Shown here: positions 56,343 to 64,000 of the stretch, piece by piece
Layout of the letters: each line of letters opens with the position of its first letter
Numbering within the stretch: position 1 is the stretch's first letter
Assembly (NCBI RefSeq): GCF_002313155.2
Contig: NZ_NWFK02000001.1
Location: 496,001 to 560,000 of the forward strand
Direction of reading: 5' to 3'
DNA length: 64,000 nucleotides
Source of the DNA: Psychrobacter sp. FDAARGOS_221
GTDB lineage: Bacteria > Pseudomonadota > Gammaproteobacteria > Pseudomonadales > Moraxellaceae
Notes under the pieces: model-generated
The model's database searches: none
Told to the model about the DNA's origin: nothing
The model's input: only the letters and a program-made list of their open reading frames with translations
Made by a program: the position numbers and the translations under genes

Positions 56343-57032
56343 TTAACGATTCGCGGTTGATGTGTTTAATCGACTGTTAGACTCTATCGGTGCTTGCGAG
56401 CTTGGCTTATGCATTGTTGATTGAGTCGCTTGTGATGGCGTTTGCTTGACGCTATGGCTGGCTGCATCAGCATTGGCCACTTTAGCCGTCTCACCCAATA
56501 AGCCATAAGCAACATCGTGCGCCGCAAATAGAGTCTTACGATTGATACGTATGCCAATGTTATAAAAGATAACTGCCGGTATTGCCACCGCCAGACCAAG
56601 ACCGGTCATAATCAAGGCCTCGCCTACAGGTCCTGCCACTTGCCCTAAGCCTGCCTGCCCTGTCTCACCAATATTATGTAGTGCATGAAAGATACCCCAC
56701 ACCGTACCAAATAGACCGATAAATGGCGCGACCGCTGCAGTGGTTCCCAACACTGCCATGCCCTTTTCACTGTTAAAACGTAACCGCCCTATTTGTTGCA
56801 TTAATACCTGCTCAACCACCGTCTTACGCTCAGCACTTGATAGATTTTCTAAACTGCTTTTTTGACTGTTTACAGCTTCTGTTAGGCCAGCTGCAACTTT
56901 GTCTTTTTGCTGACGGCTGTAATAAATACGCAGTAAACCGATCACCCAAGAGGCGATAGACAAGATAATAAGAGTGAAAAATAAAAACTTGGTGACGATA
57001 TCTGTGTAATGCCAATACGATGCAAAATCCAT
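56343..57032 (-). CDS. exbB: TonB-complex proton channel subunit ExbB
   Basis: 229 residues of the MotA/TolQ/ExbB family with three membrane helices. The signature GTTAAVAPFIGLFGTVWGIF is followed by GPVGEALIMTGLGLAVAIPA, the pore-lining helix. The C-terminus has a Ser/Gln/His-rich tail. It forms the pentameric proton channel around the ExbD dimer. Gene order after tonB supports the assignment. Confidence 0.96.
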   Translation of the reverse strand: MDFASYWHYTDIVTKFLFFTLIILSIASWVIGLLRIYYSRQQKDKVAAGLTEAVNSQKSSLENLSSAERKTVVEQVLMQQIGRLRFNSEKGMAVLGTTAAVAPFIGLFGTVWGIFHALHNIGETGQAGLGQVAGPVGEALIMTGLGLAVAIPAVIFYNIGIRINRKTLFAAHDVAYGLLGETAKVANADAASHSVKQTPSQATQSTMHKPSSQAPIESNSRLNTSTANR

Positions 57033-57160
57033 GGGAAATCCTTACAAAAGGTTGTATTTAATATCTAATATTCAATGTTTAGAGCTAAATAATTTAAAGC
57101 TAAATACTTAATGCCATTGTTTATGTCTAACCTGTCATTTAAAAACAAACTATTTAATGG

Positions 57161-58345
57161 TTATAAGTTAAATTTAAGCGGGTAATCTGCTGATCCAGAG
57201 ACAGGAACCCCTTGTCTTATAAAAGGGTTGAAACTGGCTTTTTGAATCGCTTTTAAAACCGCTTTATCAAGCGGTCGATGTCCTGATTCCTTCTTTATTT
57301 TTGGGTTTATAATTCTGCCTTGCTTATCAATATCAAAGCTCAGCGTGATCTGATAGGTTTTACCCGACCTTGCGCCTTGATAAACCGCATCATCAAAATC
57401 AAATTTGGGTCTTTTTTTCCAGTTAGCATCTACTTCAGCTTGCGAGAAGTTCTGTGGTCCTAGATCTGTTAGACCTTCGCCTTGACCGCCTGAACCTTCG
57501 CTTTGACCTTGACCGCCTGAGCTATTTGAGCCAGTACTAGCATTGGGGTTCGCACCTAATCCGCCCTCAGTAGTGAGTGGTGATGATTGATCACCTTTAT
57601 CATCCTGGTTTCTATTATTTTGATTGGTATTATTGTTGGTGTTAGCACTAGGTGTTTGAGTGTTAGTGTTAGTGTTAGTGTTAGTGTTAGTGTTAGTGTT
57701 AGTGTTATCGTTGCGATTACTATTGTTATCGGTATTCGTAGTGTTATGAACCACAGTAGTCGTCGTATTATTATTGACCGTTAACGGATTAAGTAAGTTT
57801 GGGTCTATAGAGCTGGTTGGCGGCTCTGTATTGACGGTTGCAAGATCAGGATCTAGAACATCATGTTGATCATTATCAGCCGTATCTAAGGTATTATCTG
57901 GCTCTACTGTGTCATCTACCGTAACCTTTGGCTCTGTCTCCACCGTTTTTGGATTCACTGGCTGCTTATCGGTTGTTGGTTTGACCGGATCAGGCTCATT
58001 TTGCTCTGCTGCAGCAGGCGTCTCTTTTTCAACTTGGCTGTCTGTTTTATTGCCCACAGCACCAGCATTAGACTGGGTATCAGGTGCAGGTTGTGACTGA
58101 GGATCAGAGGCTGTAATTACCTCAGGAGGTAATGCTTGCATCCGTGATTCCGAGCCAATTGACAACAGCTCAATTTGTATCGGTTCTACTGGTTTTTTGA
58201 CTTCTTTTTTGAAAGACACATCAATAGTGGCTAACAGTGCCGCCAAAGCAGCGTGAATAGCAATGACCACTAATAACACGATTAGTTTTACTTTTTGCGC
58301 ATTGGCTGTATCGAGACTTGCAATGTTATTAGCTTGTTTTTTCAT
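57161..58345 (-). CDS. tonB: TonB energy transducer with microsatellite-coded linker
   Basis: 394 residues. An N-terminal membrane anchor (VKLIVLLVVIAIHAALAALL, about 19-38) is followed by a long Pro/Gln/Asn/Thr linker crossing the periplasm. The C-terminal TonB fold has YQITLSFDIDKQGRI, then GHRPLDKAVLKAIQKASFNP, then DYPLKFNL. TonB passes proton-motive energy to outer-membrane receptors. Residues of about 213-229 are an Asn-Thr dipeptide run coded by a hexanucleotide repeat, so linker length may vary between cells. It is divergent from a ZnuD-like receptor, with metal-responsive sites between. Confidence 0.93.
   Translation of the reverse strand: MKKQANNIASLDTANAQKVKLIVLLVVIAIHAALAALLATIDVSFKKEVKKPVEPIQIELLSIGSESRMQALPPEVITASDPQSQPAPDTQSNAGAVGNKTDSQVEKETPAAAEQNEPDPVKPTTDKQPVNPKTVETEPKVTVDDTVEPDNTLDTADNDQHDVLDPDLATVNTEPPTSSIDPNLLNPLTVNNNTTTTVVHNTTNTDNNSNRNDNTNTNTNTNTNTNTNTQTPSANTNNNTNQNNRNQDDKGDQSSPLTTEGGLGANPNASTGSNSSGGQGQSEGSGGQGEGLTDLGPQNFSQAEVDANWKKRPKFDFDDAVYQGARSGKTYQITLSFDIDKQGRIINPKIKKESGHRPLDKAVLKAIQKASFNPFIRQGVPVSGSADYPLKFNL
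57660..57708 (-). repeat. Hexanucleotide microsatellite (GTGTTA)8 in tonB
   Basis: Eight perfect copies of a hexamer on the plus strand, coding (Asn-Thr)n on the tonB strand. Unit gain or loss stays in frame and changes the linker by two residues per step. Confidence 0.92.
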
Positions 58346-58606
58346 AAAATACAGTCAGTGTGTGAGTACCTGTCTATTAGGGCATTTATCAAAGCATCTA
58401 TTAGGGCTTCAATCAGCCCCCTATTTAGTCTGCAACCGCCGCTCCCCCTTTATATAGGATAAGGATAGGATAGCAACATGATGCAGTGCGGTTGTGATTC
58501 TGATGCTTAACTGCTTAATAGCTCAAGTATGGTTGACGGTGTGATCTTAAACGTATTGATTCGATCGTTAAGTTGAGCGCTATAGTACAATAAAAATATC
58601 CTATAT

Positions 58607-58631
58607 GTAAATAGGAATCATTATTGTTTAC
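58607..58631. promoter_or_regulatory. Fur-like box between tonB and the receptor gene
   Basis: On the minus strand AATAATGATTCCTATTT resembles the Fur consensus GATAATGATTCTCATTATC, bounded by GTAAA/TTTAC. It lies 262 bases upstream of tonB. The match is imperfect on one side. Confidence 0.55.
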
Positions 58632-58765
58632 GTTATCGTTGTTGATTATACTCGGCTTATCTCAACATACTACCCTCCCAACTCTTTACCCTAAAGCCCT
58701 CAAACACATCATAAAAATGCCTAAATACAAGCAATGCAATATTTTTTATTGCATTTGAATATTAT

Positions 58766-58780
58766 TGTTATATTATAACA
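58766..58780. promoter_or_regulatory. Zur operator candidate
   Basis: TGTTATATTATAACA is a perfect inverted repeat around a central T and matches the core of the gammaproteobacterial Zur consensus (TGTTATAnTATAACA). It lies 183 bases upstream of the ZnuD-like receptor gene. The remaining parts of the 58346-58962 gap show nothing further apart from the Fur-like box. Confidence 0.75.
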
Positions 58781-58962
58781 TAACTTTTTCAGCCAAGTTA
58801 TCTTATCCTGATTATTGGTTATTTGCTGGCTTAGTCTCGCTTGCCTCTAACCTAAATCTGACTTGACTCTAAAAGTAACACTGAGAAGTGTCGTTCAATA
58901 ACACTCATTTCATTATCACCAAACCGTCAGTTAGACGATGACATCAGACAGTTGAATTGCTC

Positions 58963-61821
58963 ATGAAACCAAAAACACTCCCCCTGACTATTTTTATCAT
59001 CATGACCTCAGTTGCTGCGCAAGCTTCTACAGCAGCGGTCACCACCAGCCATAATGACCATAGGACAACAACACAGCCAACAGATTTTGATAATCCAAGC
59101 CCTTCCACTACTTACTCACAGCCAGTGGTCAATAACTCAGATAACCAAAATGCTTTAAATAGCTCTGAACAACCACATATTGAACTTGATACCACCACAA
59201 TAAACGTCAAACCATCGGTAACCAGTGCGTTGCCGTTTCAAAATACACGTAAGGCAAGTGATGTCAGCGTCAGTCGTAAGCAGTTAAGCCAACGTTCAGC
59301 AACACTAGGTAATGCGTTATCTGAAGAACTTGGCGTACACAGCAATCCCTTTGGCGGCGGCTCATCAGCACCAGTGATTCGTGGTCAAGATGGGGTACGC
59401 GTCAAAGTGCTACAAAACGGTACGGATGTGGTGGATGTTTCTAACTTATCGCCCGATCATGTGATTGCTACCGATACCTTACTTGCGGACAAAGTCGAAT
59501 TGGTACGCGGGCCATCTACCCTACTGTATGGTACCGCCTCTTCTGCTGGCGTGGTCAATGTGATTGATAAACGTATTCCGGACAAAATGCCCAGTGGCAA
59601 CTTTAGTGATAAGGTCGAAGGCGAAGCGCTGCTGCGTTACAACAGCAACAGTAATGAGAAGCTAGCGACAGCAGGAGCAACTTTTGCATTAACTGACCAT
59701 ATAGCGCTAAGAGTAGAAGGCTTAAGTCGCAATGCAGATGATTATAAAGTGCCTGAGTTTAAGTCTGATGTCACCCTCGACTATCTACCTGATTCTTATA
59801 ACAAATCAAAAGTAGGTACCCTTGGCCTGTCTTGGATTGATGACAAAGGATATATTGGCGCCTCCTATAGTCGCCGAGAGGATGTATACGGTATTCCCGG
59901 TCATAATCACAACTATGACAGCTGTGATGGTCACTTTATTAACTGGCTGGGTTCGGCTGAGACTGGTTTCCACGGTCGCTACTATCTTAACGCTTACCCG
60001 CACTTAATGGATGACAGTGATATTATCGACTTCCCCCATTTTGATGGTTGCTATGTGGGCGGGCATGCCGATGATCATGGACATGAGCACAATCATGACA
60101 ATCCGTTTGGCTTTGAGCACAATCATAACCACAAAGGTCCTTGGGTCGATATGACCATGGATCGTTATGATGTGCGTGGTGAATTAAGACAACCTGTCAC
60201 TGGTGTTGATAAAGTCAAACTGAGCGTGACTTATGCCGATTACTATCATGATGAAAAAGACCCAGGTAACCCTGAGCGCATTACGGGCATTGGTGAAGGC
60301 TTAGATCCAAGACTGGATAAAGGGCATGCAGCGGCTATTTTCAAAAACAAAGGCACCAATGCACGTTTAGAGGCTTATCATAGCCCGGTTGATGCTTTAA
60401 ATGGTACATTCAACGGCATGATGGGTGTTCAATATCAAAAGCAAGACATGAGTGCCACTGTACCCTACTTACCAAGCTATGGTGATACCACACAAGCTGA
60501 CCCACGCTACTTACTGGCGCCTCACACCAATAAAAACTTAAGTGTATTTGGCTTAGAGCAATATCAGGTTGGCGACTTTACCTTTGAGGCGGCAGCGCGT
60601 TGGGAGAAACAAAAAACACCGGTTGATTATGATCAAAATCTATTGAACCGCAAACTTGAATGGCTGAACACTGGCTTCCCTGCACTAGAGGCCAATGAGG
60701 TTGAGCACCCTGACCTGACGCCTTATGAACAAAACGCCCTATCCTACGCAGGCAGTATGATTTGGGATTTTAATCCTGACACTCGCTTGTCATTCACTGC
60801 CTCACATAATGAGCGCCTGCCAGCACCGATGGAGCTGTACTATAACGGTAAACATTTGGCGACCAACTCGTTTGAATATGGCAATAAAAATCTAAAAAAA
60901 GAACGTTCTAATAACTTTGAGCTCGGCATCTCTCACTTCGGTGAGGACTGGCAGTACAATTTAAGTGGTTACTATAACGACTTTGATAACTATATTTTTA
61001 ATGAAAATATCACCAAATTTGGCGACTTATACATGCGCCGCTATAACCAAACCACGGCCAAATTCTACGGGTTAGAAGGTGATATTAGCCACTACTTCAC
61101 CCCAACTCAAAAAGTCACCTTATTTGGTGATTTTGTACGCGGCAAAATCGGTGCATTGGAACCAGTGGTAGGTAAGTCTTTATATGGTGAAAGCTCTGAA
61201 GTGTTAGGATTAAAGCCAAGCTGTGAAGGTATGACTGGTGAACAAATTGCAGGTCAATTATCTAACTGTATACTGTTAGCCAATGAGGCGGCCAACCCTA
61301 TATTAGAAGTAGATGAAGCTTGTAGTCCAGAGGATTTGGTCAGTGCCGCTGATTTTTGTGTTCTAAGCTACCCACAAAAGCTAGGCACTGATGTACTTCT
61401 ACGCAAAAAAACCAATGCACCCCGTGTACCACCAGCACGCTTAGGCTTCCGTTATGACAACTATATCACCGATAATCTATCCCTTAATGTTGATTACACT
61501 CATGTGTTTGAACAAAATAAAGTGACCACTTCTACCATCGCTATTAAGCCGATTGAGTACACGGAAAACGGTGAGAAGAAACAGTATAATAATAACAGTC
61601 TGTTAATGCAGCCAAGATATGTCACCGAAAATAAAACTGCCGGCTACAACTTACTTAACTTAGGCGCAGATTATGAAAGCAGCTATGGTAACTTTGACTA
61701 TACGCTGTCCCTTCGCGCCAATAACATCTTGGATGAGAAGATTTATATTCATAACTCTTTCTTACCCTATGTACCGCAGATGGGACGCAACTTTACCTTA
61801 GGTCTCAACGTGAAGTTTTAA
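58963..61821 (+). CDS. znuD: TonB-dependent receptor, ZnuD-like (zinc or heme)
   Basis: 952 residues with a signal peptide (LPLTIFIIMTSVAAQA). The plug domain is at about 95-200 with LGNALSEELGVHSNPFGGGS, SAPVIRGQDGVRVKVLQNG and VELVRGPSTLLYGTASSAGV, matching Neisseria ZnuD. The 22-strand barrel ends in an aromatic-terminal strand (FTLGLNVKF). A His-rich loop around residues 367-390 (DDHGHEHNHDNPFGFEHNHN) is expected to capture zinc. Two Cys-rich pairs lie in a late extracellular loop. The ATG at 58963 is chosen over a TTG two codons upstream. A Zur box upstream supports zinc uptake, with tonB divergent. Confidence 0.85.
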   Translation: MKPKTLPLTIFIIMTSVAAQASTAAVTTSHNDHRTTTQPTDFDNPSPSTTYSQPVVNNSDNQNALNSSEQPHIELDTTTINVKPSVTSALPFQNTRKASDVSVSRKQLSQRSATLGNALSEELGVHSNPFGGGSSAPVIRGQDGVRVKVLQNGTDVVDVSNLSPDHVIATDTLLADKVELVRGPSTLLYGTASSAGVVNVIDKRIPDKMPSGNFSDKVEGEALLRYNSNSNEKLATAGATFALTDHIALRVEGLSRNADDYKVPEFKSDVTLDYLPDSYNKSKVGTLGLSWIDDKGYIGASYSRREDVYGIPGHNHNYDSCDGHFINWLGSAETGFHGRYYLNAYPHLMDDSDIIDFPHFDGCYVGGHADDHGHEHNHDNPFGFEHNHNHKGPWVDMTMDRYDVRGELRQPVTGVDKVKLSVTYADYYHDEKDPGNPERITGIGEGLDPRLDKGHAAAIFKNKGTNARLEAYHSPVDALNGTFNGMMGVQYQKQDMSATVPYLPSYGDTTQADPRYLLAPHTNKNLSVFGLEQYQVGDFTFEAAARWEKQKTPVDYDQNLLNRKLEWLNTGFPALEANEVEHPDLTPYEQNALSYAGSMIWDFNPDTRLSFTASHNERLPAPMELYYNGKHLATNSFEYGNKNLKKERSNNFELGISHFGEDWQYNLSGYYNDFDNYIFNENITKFGDLYMRRYNQTTAKFYGLEGDISHYFTPTQKVTLFGDFVRGKIGALEPVVGKSLYGESSEVLGLKPSCEGMTGEQIAGQLSNCILLANEAANPILEVDEACSPEDLVSAADFCVLSYPQKLGTDVLLRKKTNAPRVPPARLGFRYDNYITDNLSLNVDYTHVFEQNKVTTSTIAIKPIEYTENGEKKQYNNNSLLMQPRYVTENKTAGYNLLNLGADYESSYGNFDYTLSLRANNILDEKIYIHNSFLPYVPQMGRNFTLGLNVKF

Positions 61822-62272
61822 GCGCTAGCGCAGTAAATAATTGTCATTTAACGCCCTTAACAACTCCGAAATACCAAGCTATTTAGTGGTTATCTAATGC
61901 GACATATCATCAGTGTATGTTAACTAGATGGCCTCTAAATGGCTTTTTTATTGGCTTGGCACAATAAATAACCTCAACTTTCTTTCATCCTAACTTAACC
62001 CCAACTTAATCAATGACGGCTACTGTTTATAGCAAATTATTACAGCCTAGCATCATTAGCTTTACCATTGGCATGATAAAATAGCGTGTTTTACCCATGA
62101 GTTTACCTATTGGGTTGAATTTATTATAGGGCATGGTTAGTGTTGTGGCGCCGTTTGTTAATGTGATGCTGTTATTTAAAGCTAACAGATTGTTTATAAA
62201 AACAAAATCGTAAAACACAAACGCTCTACAGCAGTTAATACTTTATATATTAAACCTTTGGATTTAAACCTA
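61822..62272. other. Gap between the receptor and YceI genes
   Basis: About 450 AT-rich bases. A weak stem GCC/GGC before a six-T run near 61929-61950 may end the receptor transcript. No gene or repeat is visible. Confidence 0.4.
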
Positions 62273-62905
62273 ATGATGACTTTTAGTGAGACTTCTACAC
62301 CCACTTTGAAAAAAATGCTATTAACCTCTTTGGTTGCCAGTTTGCCTCTACTCGGGATGAGCGTTGGTATCAATCAGGCCATGGCCGCACCACCTCCGCA
62401 GAAGTGGAAACTAGACAAGTCGAAAACCAAAGTAAACTTCTCAGTCAGCTATCTAAAAAACTCGACCGTACAAGGTAAGTTTAATGAAATTGATGGCGAC
62501 ATTCGATTCGATGAAAACAATCCGCAAAATACCAAAGTCAACTTTGTGGTGCAAACCGAAAGCCTTGATACCGATCTTAAAGCACGCGATTACTTTATCC
62601 GCCGCAAAGAGCTACTCAATACTAAGCAGTATCCGACGTTAAAGTTTGTTTCTAGTAATATTAACCTAGCCTCTTCTCGATCCGGTACATTGTCAGGTAA
62701 CTTCACTGCTTTGGGTCAAAGCAAGCCATTAACCGTCAAAGTAACCTTAACCGATGCAGTCAATAGCGCGACTAACCAGCCGGTATTGAAGTTTAAAGCC
62801 ACCGGTCAGGTCAACCGCCATCATTATGGGGTCACTGCTTTTCCAAAAATCTTTGGCACCAACATACCTATCGTGATTACTGGCGAGCTAGTTCCTGATA
62901 AATAG
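62273..62905 (+). CDS. YceI-family periplasmic lipid-binding protein
   Basis: About 210 residues with a signal peptide (helix LLTSLVASLPLLGMSVGINQ, cleavage near AMAAP). The mature part is the YceI lipocalin-like barrel: WKLDKSKTKVNFSVSYL, GDIRFDENNPQNTKVNFVV, LDTDLKARDYFIRRKELLN, TLKFVSSNI and GVTAFPKIFGTNIPIVITGE. Members bind isoprenoid chains. The TTG at 62258 extends the frame by five codons. The ATG at 62273 or 62276 is preferred, although no strong ribosome site is seen. Confidence 0.9.
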   Translation: MMTFSETSTPTLKKMLLTSLVASLPLLGMSVGINQAMAAPPPQKWKLDKSKTKVNFSVSYLKNSTVQGKFNEIDGDIRFDENNPQNTKVNFVVQTESLDTDLKARDYFIRRKELLNTKQYPTLKFVSSNINLASSRSGTLSGNFTALGQSKPLTVKVTLTDAVNSATNQPVLKFKATGQVNRHHYGVTAFPKIFGTNIPIVITGELVPDK

Positions 62906-62951
62906 CCACTTCGGTTACCAATATTGTTAATCTCAAGTTATTGTTTGTGAC

Positions 62952-62980
62952 GCCATAAGAAATTTCTTATGGCATTTTAA
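62952..62980 (+). terminator. Terminator-like palindrome after the YceI gene
   Basis: GCCATAAGAAA and TTTCTTATGGC form a perfect 22-base palindrome (62952-62973), followed by a short T-run, 47 bases after the stop. Confidence 0.65.
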
Positions 62981-63007
62981 CTGATTAGCAGTGAGTTCTA
63001 ACCAGTT

Positions 63008-63055
63008 GCAATCGCTTACCTTGTGAGAATCAATCACAACAATTGTAAGCGTTGC
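63008..63055. repeat. Nested inverted repeat upstream of the DUF305 gene
   Basis: Two concentric inverted repeats: outer GCAA-CGCTTAC (63008-63019) with GTAAGCG-TTGC (63045-63055), inner TTGTGA (63021-63026) with TCACAA (63034-63039). It is too far (over 120 bases) from the gene to be part of the ribosome site. It may be an operator or a structured RNA. Confidence 0.55.
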
Positions 63056-63176
63056 CCTTGATACACTAAGCCTATCCTAAGCTTAAAAGCAATATGAGCT
63101 TAAGAACAATAATATAAAAAAAGCAAAAACATTAAAATTTAGTGTTACAACAGATACCCTAATAAGGAGAAACAGG

Positions 63177-63971
63177 ATAACCATTCAACACCTTTCTAAT
63201 AACAAAAAACTGACGACTAAAAAGCTGACATTAGCCGCATTATGCGCGTCTAGTTTGGCCTTGTCTGCCTGCCAGCCCAATACTGATGAGAATACTGACC
63301 AGACTCAGCCGAGTGACGTTGAGAGTACTGAAGTAGCTGCAGACAATGAAGAAGCGGCTATGGCCAACGATCATGCCGAACATGATCAGCAGATTAGCGA
63401 TGACCATCAAGATCATGATGCCAATACCTCCGCGACCACTGAGTTTGGTAAAGCATATATGGCCGACATGGATGGCATGCACCAAGATATGATGCAAGCG
63501 TTAACCGCTAATGATGCTGATGTTGCTTTTGCTAAAGGTATGTTACCGCATCACGAAGGTGCAATCGACATGGCCGAGGTTCAGTTAAAGTATGGTAAAG
63601 ATGATACGATGCGCAAATTAGCGCAGGATGTCATCGATGCTCAACAGGCTGAAATTGATCAGATGAAAGCTTGGCTAGATGAGCATCCTGATACCGAAGA
63701 ACAAGAATATACCAAGCAGATGCAGCAAGCTTATAGTAGCAGTATGAATGCAATGCATGACGATATGATTCAAGGTCTATTAAGTGATGATGCGGATATA
63801 GCATTTGCCAAAGGCATGCTTGCTCACCACCAAGGCGCAGTCGATATGGCTAAGGTTCAGCTTGAATATGGTAAAGATGATGCCATGCGTCAGTTGGCCG
63901 AAGACATCATCAGTGCTCAACAAGCTGAAATTGAGTTAATGCAGCAGTGGATCAGTGAGCATGAATCTTAA
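63177..63971 (+). CDS. Lipoprotein with duplicated DUF305 domain, ATA start
   Basis: Two tandem DUF305 units (about 80-155 and 160-238 from the TTG) each carry MHxDMMQxL-like and FAKGMLPHHEGAIDMAEVQL or FAKGMLAHHQGAVDMAKVQL segments, the paired-His motif proposed to bind metal. Before them is a lipoprotein signal with lipobox LSAC and a Glu/Asp/His-rich linker. The only complete signal peptide begins at ATA 63177 (ATA-ACC-ATT-CAA), six bases after AAGGAG, while the first in-frame TTG at 63255 would delete nearly the whole signal. Either ATA is used, or an ATG was mutated and the gene is silent. Confidence 0.8.
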   Translation: MTIQHLSNNKKLTTKKLTLAALCASSLALSACQPNTDENTDQTQPSDVESTEVAADNEEAAMANDHAEHDQQISDDHQDHDANTSATTEFGKAYMADMDGMHQDMMQALTANDADVAFAKGMLPHHEGAIDMAEVQLKYGKDDTMRKLAQDVIDAQQAEIDQMKAWLDEHPDTEEQEYTKQMQQAYSSSMNAMHDDMIQGLLSDDADIAFAKGMLAHHQGAVDMAKVQLEYGKDDAMRQLAEDIISAQQAEIELMQQWISEHES

Positions 63972-64000
63972 TTCTATTTTTTAGCTTATTTTTTTCACAT

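Noticed and set aside
1..64000. CRISPR array
   Set aside because: No regularly spaced 25-40 base repeats with unique spacers were seen. The repeats present are short microsatellites or operators.

Overview
The window is a chromosomal segment of an AT-rich gammaproteobacterium. Gene content and protein style (type-2 LeuA, LipB, IlvD, YebC, FtsY, a glutathione-dependent ring-cleavage pair, many secreted repeat proteins) point to Moraxellaceae, most likely Psychrobacter. The genus is inference from familiarity, not from a search.

Layout. 1-15.3 kb is housekeeping: the end of a short-chain dehydrogenase, lipB, ilvD and convergent leuA, an Lrp/AsnC regulator, a DUF1275 membrane protein, an ABC1/UbiB kinase-like protein, a voltage-gated-type K+ channel, yebC, ogt, ftsY, and a tRNA-Val/tRNA-Asp operon with its own promoter and terminator. 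15.3-31 kb, directly after tRNA-Asp, is accessory DNA. It holds a 1783-residue protein with an N-terminal Cap4-like PD-(D/E)xK nuclease, a STAND-type P-loop NTPase and a very long helical C-terminus, which is the architecture of the Avs (AVAST) antiviral proteins. Next come a GFA-fold protein and a Gate-domain membrane protein, then two identical inverted IS3-family (IS407-like) elements. The first splits a HEPN-motif gene and the second splits a MocR-type regulator. Behind them are the EamA exporter the regulator probably controlled, and a scar where a PhzF gene was joined to the end of a DUF711 gene.

31-47.5 kb holds two solute carriers, a LysR regulator, a set of secreted or membrane repeat proteins (Sel1-like, two WG-repeat proteins, a pseudokinase with SH3b domains), a CopA-type ATPase, glycerol dehydrogenase and a BASS-family transporter. 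47.5-54.2 kb carries catabolic and transport genes: a thiolase, a maleylacetoacetate/maleylpyruvate isomerase plus fumarylpyruvate hydrolase pair, a BCCT carrier and a SotB-like exporter.

54.2-62 kb is a metal/heme uptake locus: a Fur-box-controlled HemS-type heme protein, tonB-exbB-exbD, and a divergent His-rich TonB-dependent receptor of the ZnuD type preceded by a near-ideal Zur operator. Two hexanucleotide microsatellites lie in this locus, one upstream of hemS and one inside tonB. The window ends with a YceI protein and a duplicated DUF305 lipoprotein whose best start codon is ATA.

The strongest leads are the Avs-like protein, the two genes that can be rebuilt in frame by removing the IS copies and their target duplications, the tandem CTGTACAGT operator beside mocR, the Zur box, and the ATA-start lipoprotein.
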